Assembly (NCBI GenBank): GCA_028023455.1
Contig: JAQFVV010006255.1
Location: 4,404,001-4,468,000 of the forward strand
DNA from: Epiperipatus broadwayi
Taxonomy: Eukaryota > Onychophora > Udeonychophora > Euonychophora > Peripatidae
Reading direction: 5' to 3'
DNA length: 64,000 bases
Position numbers and translations under genes: made by a program. The notes beneath the pieces were generated by a model. That model worked only from the letters and a program-made list of their open reading frames with translations. It was not told the origin of the DNA and ran no database searches. Below, in pieces: positions 62,941-64,000 of the stretch; position 1 is the first letter of the stretch; the number at the start of each line of letters is the position of its first letter.

Positions 62941-63160
62941 GTGAAATTTTTTTGCATATAGCCTACATCTATAAAATGACAGATATTAATTATTTATAAT
63001 AGGATGGTAAATTTTATTAAACCATTATATTAAATAATAATATTTATTTTTGTGAAATTTTTTTGCATATAGCCCACATCTATAAAAGGACAGACATTAA
63101 TTATTTATAATAGGATGGTAAATTTTATTAAACCATAATATTAAATAATAATATTCATTT
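62941..63160. repeat. Tandem duplication, 111-bp unit
   Basis: Copies at 62941-63051 and 63052-63160 differ at only a handful of positions. Non-coding. They lie between a purine-rich tract near 62794-62806 and the gag-like frame. Confidence 0.92.
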
Positions 63161-63556
63161 AAGAATTTTAATTTATTTAATCTACAATTAAAAGTAAATT
63201 ATATCTGACTTATGCTCTTGTGATTAAAATATGTGGATATATAATTTTAAAAATATTCTAATTAATCAGTTTCAATATTTAATGTGCTATGATCCGTGTA
63301 ATTATGACTCGATAGAGGAAATAAAATAAATTTATATTAAAGAATAGTTTTAAAAAAAGGATGATAATAGAAAAGTTAAAATAGCAACTTAGGAAATAGG
63401 TGGATTAAAATCTGGAATTAGTATTGTTTGGTTATGAGGAGATAGTCAGGAATATATAATTAGTGTCGTAATGAAGAAATGTTTTTAATGATAACATAAA
63501 AATTGTAATATTTTTTTTAGTTAAGTATCAAAAAAGAATAGTTAGTTTATAGTAAG

Positions 63557-64000
63557 ATGAGTGATACTAAAGAGGAAGAGTTAGAAGAAGTTGTGAGTTT
63601 TAAGAGTTATGAAAGTAATATTGATTTCAATATGTTAATGAAATTTATGTAAAATATGAGAGATGATATGAATAAAAAATTTGATGAGAATAAAGAAGAA
63701 ATTAAGAGTAATATTGATAGAATAAAAAATAATTTACATGAAGTAAAAAGTAACTTGGAAAATATGAGAAATACTTTTGATAGTAGATTCGATAAAAATG
63801 AAAAGGACTTAAAAGCATTAAAAGAGGATATGGATTGTAAAATGGAGTTATTAAATGAAAAAAATGTTGAAATGATAGATGATAAGATTCATGAGTATTA
63901 TGAACTAAGTCAAAAACAATTAAAAATACATAGAGATATTTTAGATAGCCATTATAAAAAAGCAAGCGAGGATATAAATATTAGAATAAGTGAATTAAGT
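63557..64000 (+). pseudogene. Coiled-coil, gag-like frame running off the right edge
   Basis: ATG 63557 opens 31 codons (MSDTKEEELEEVVSFKSYES and on), stopped by TAA at 63650-63652. The same frame then stays open for 116 codons to the window end, with sequence such as MNKKFDENKEEIKSNIDRIK and LENMRNTFDSRFDKNEKDLK. The acidic start, an LMKFM helix and long heptad-rich charged helices resemble the N-terminal region of gag proteins of LTR retrotransposons, or ORF1 coiled coils of LINEs. No nucleic-acid-binding knuckle is visible before the edge. A single premature stop in an otherwise long frame suggests a young element or a nonsense-mutated copy. The opposite-strand open frame 63702-63965 is its shadow. 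Family not proven. Confidence 0.5.

Noticed and set aside
63702-63965. 87-codon minus-strand open frame
   Set aside because: Shadow of the gag-like plus-strand frame, with hydrophobic low-complexity composition.
1-64000. tRNA, rRNA, CRISPR arrays, bacterial-type promoters or operons
   Set aside because: None seen. Composition, introns and transposon types indicate animal nuclear DNA, where the bacterial feature types do not apply.

Overview
The window looks like gene-poor nuclear DNA of an animal, probably an invertebrate. It is very A+T-rich (well over 70% by eye), full of (TA)n tracts, and almost every long open frame is a low-complexity artefact. The only host gene I can support is two adjacent spliced exons, on the minus strand at 52066-52442, of a mitochondrial-type class III aminotransferase closest to alanine-glyoxylate aminotransferase 2 (AGXT2). 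Splice sites, phases and the NSGSEAN cofactor motif are intact. I could not find the flanking exons by eye. The transposon types (Penelope-like elements, several non-LTR retrotransposons, hAT) suit cnidarians, arachnids, molluscs and others, so I do not name a species.

The rest is decayed mobile DNA. Non-LTR retrotransposon remnants lie at about 13.7-14.7 kb (+), 16.5-17.6 kb (-), 18.6-20.8 kb (-, the most complete), 21.6-21.8 kb (-), 24.1-24.9 kb (+), 32.3-33.5 kb (+) and 47.3-47.6 kb (-). Penelope-like remnants with GIY-YIG endonuclease pieces lie at about 33.6, 39.2, 48.4-49.1, 53.2-54.5 and 56.3-57.5 kb. The last has reverse-transcriptase thumb and GIY-YIG parts between 139-bp inverted repeats. 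A 622-bp non-autonomous hAT element with a perfect 8-bp target duplication sits at 46030-46651. A gag-like coiled-coil frame runs off the right edge.

The most interesting system is a set of short (about 0.75-0.9 kb) non-autonomous elements at 7.7-8.6, 27.5-28.4, 31.4-32.2 and 36.2-36.9 kb. Each is built from head-to-head and/or tandem terminal-repeat copies carrying type I hammerhead self-cleaving ribozyme motifs. There are three sequence families, each with its own complementary stem I and a short palindromic stem III. At least two insertions have clear 13-14 bp target-site duplications. More decayed relatives with recognisable shared boxes lie at 15.8-16.1 and 59.1-59.4 kb. Hammerheads are known in Penelope-like element terminal repeats, and Penelope-like coding remnants occur in the same window, so these are most simply read as Penelope-derived, retrozyme-like elements.

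Other structure includes hairpins in which unique sequence is mirrored across (TA)n, several dimeric tandem duplications of about 83-126 bp, a 46-bp-arm hairpin, and isolated poly-G and poly-C runs. Large intervals hold only A+T-rich sequence in which I recognise nothing.
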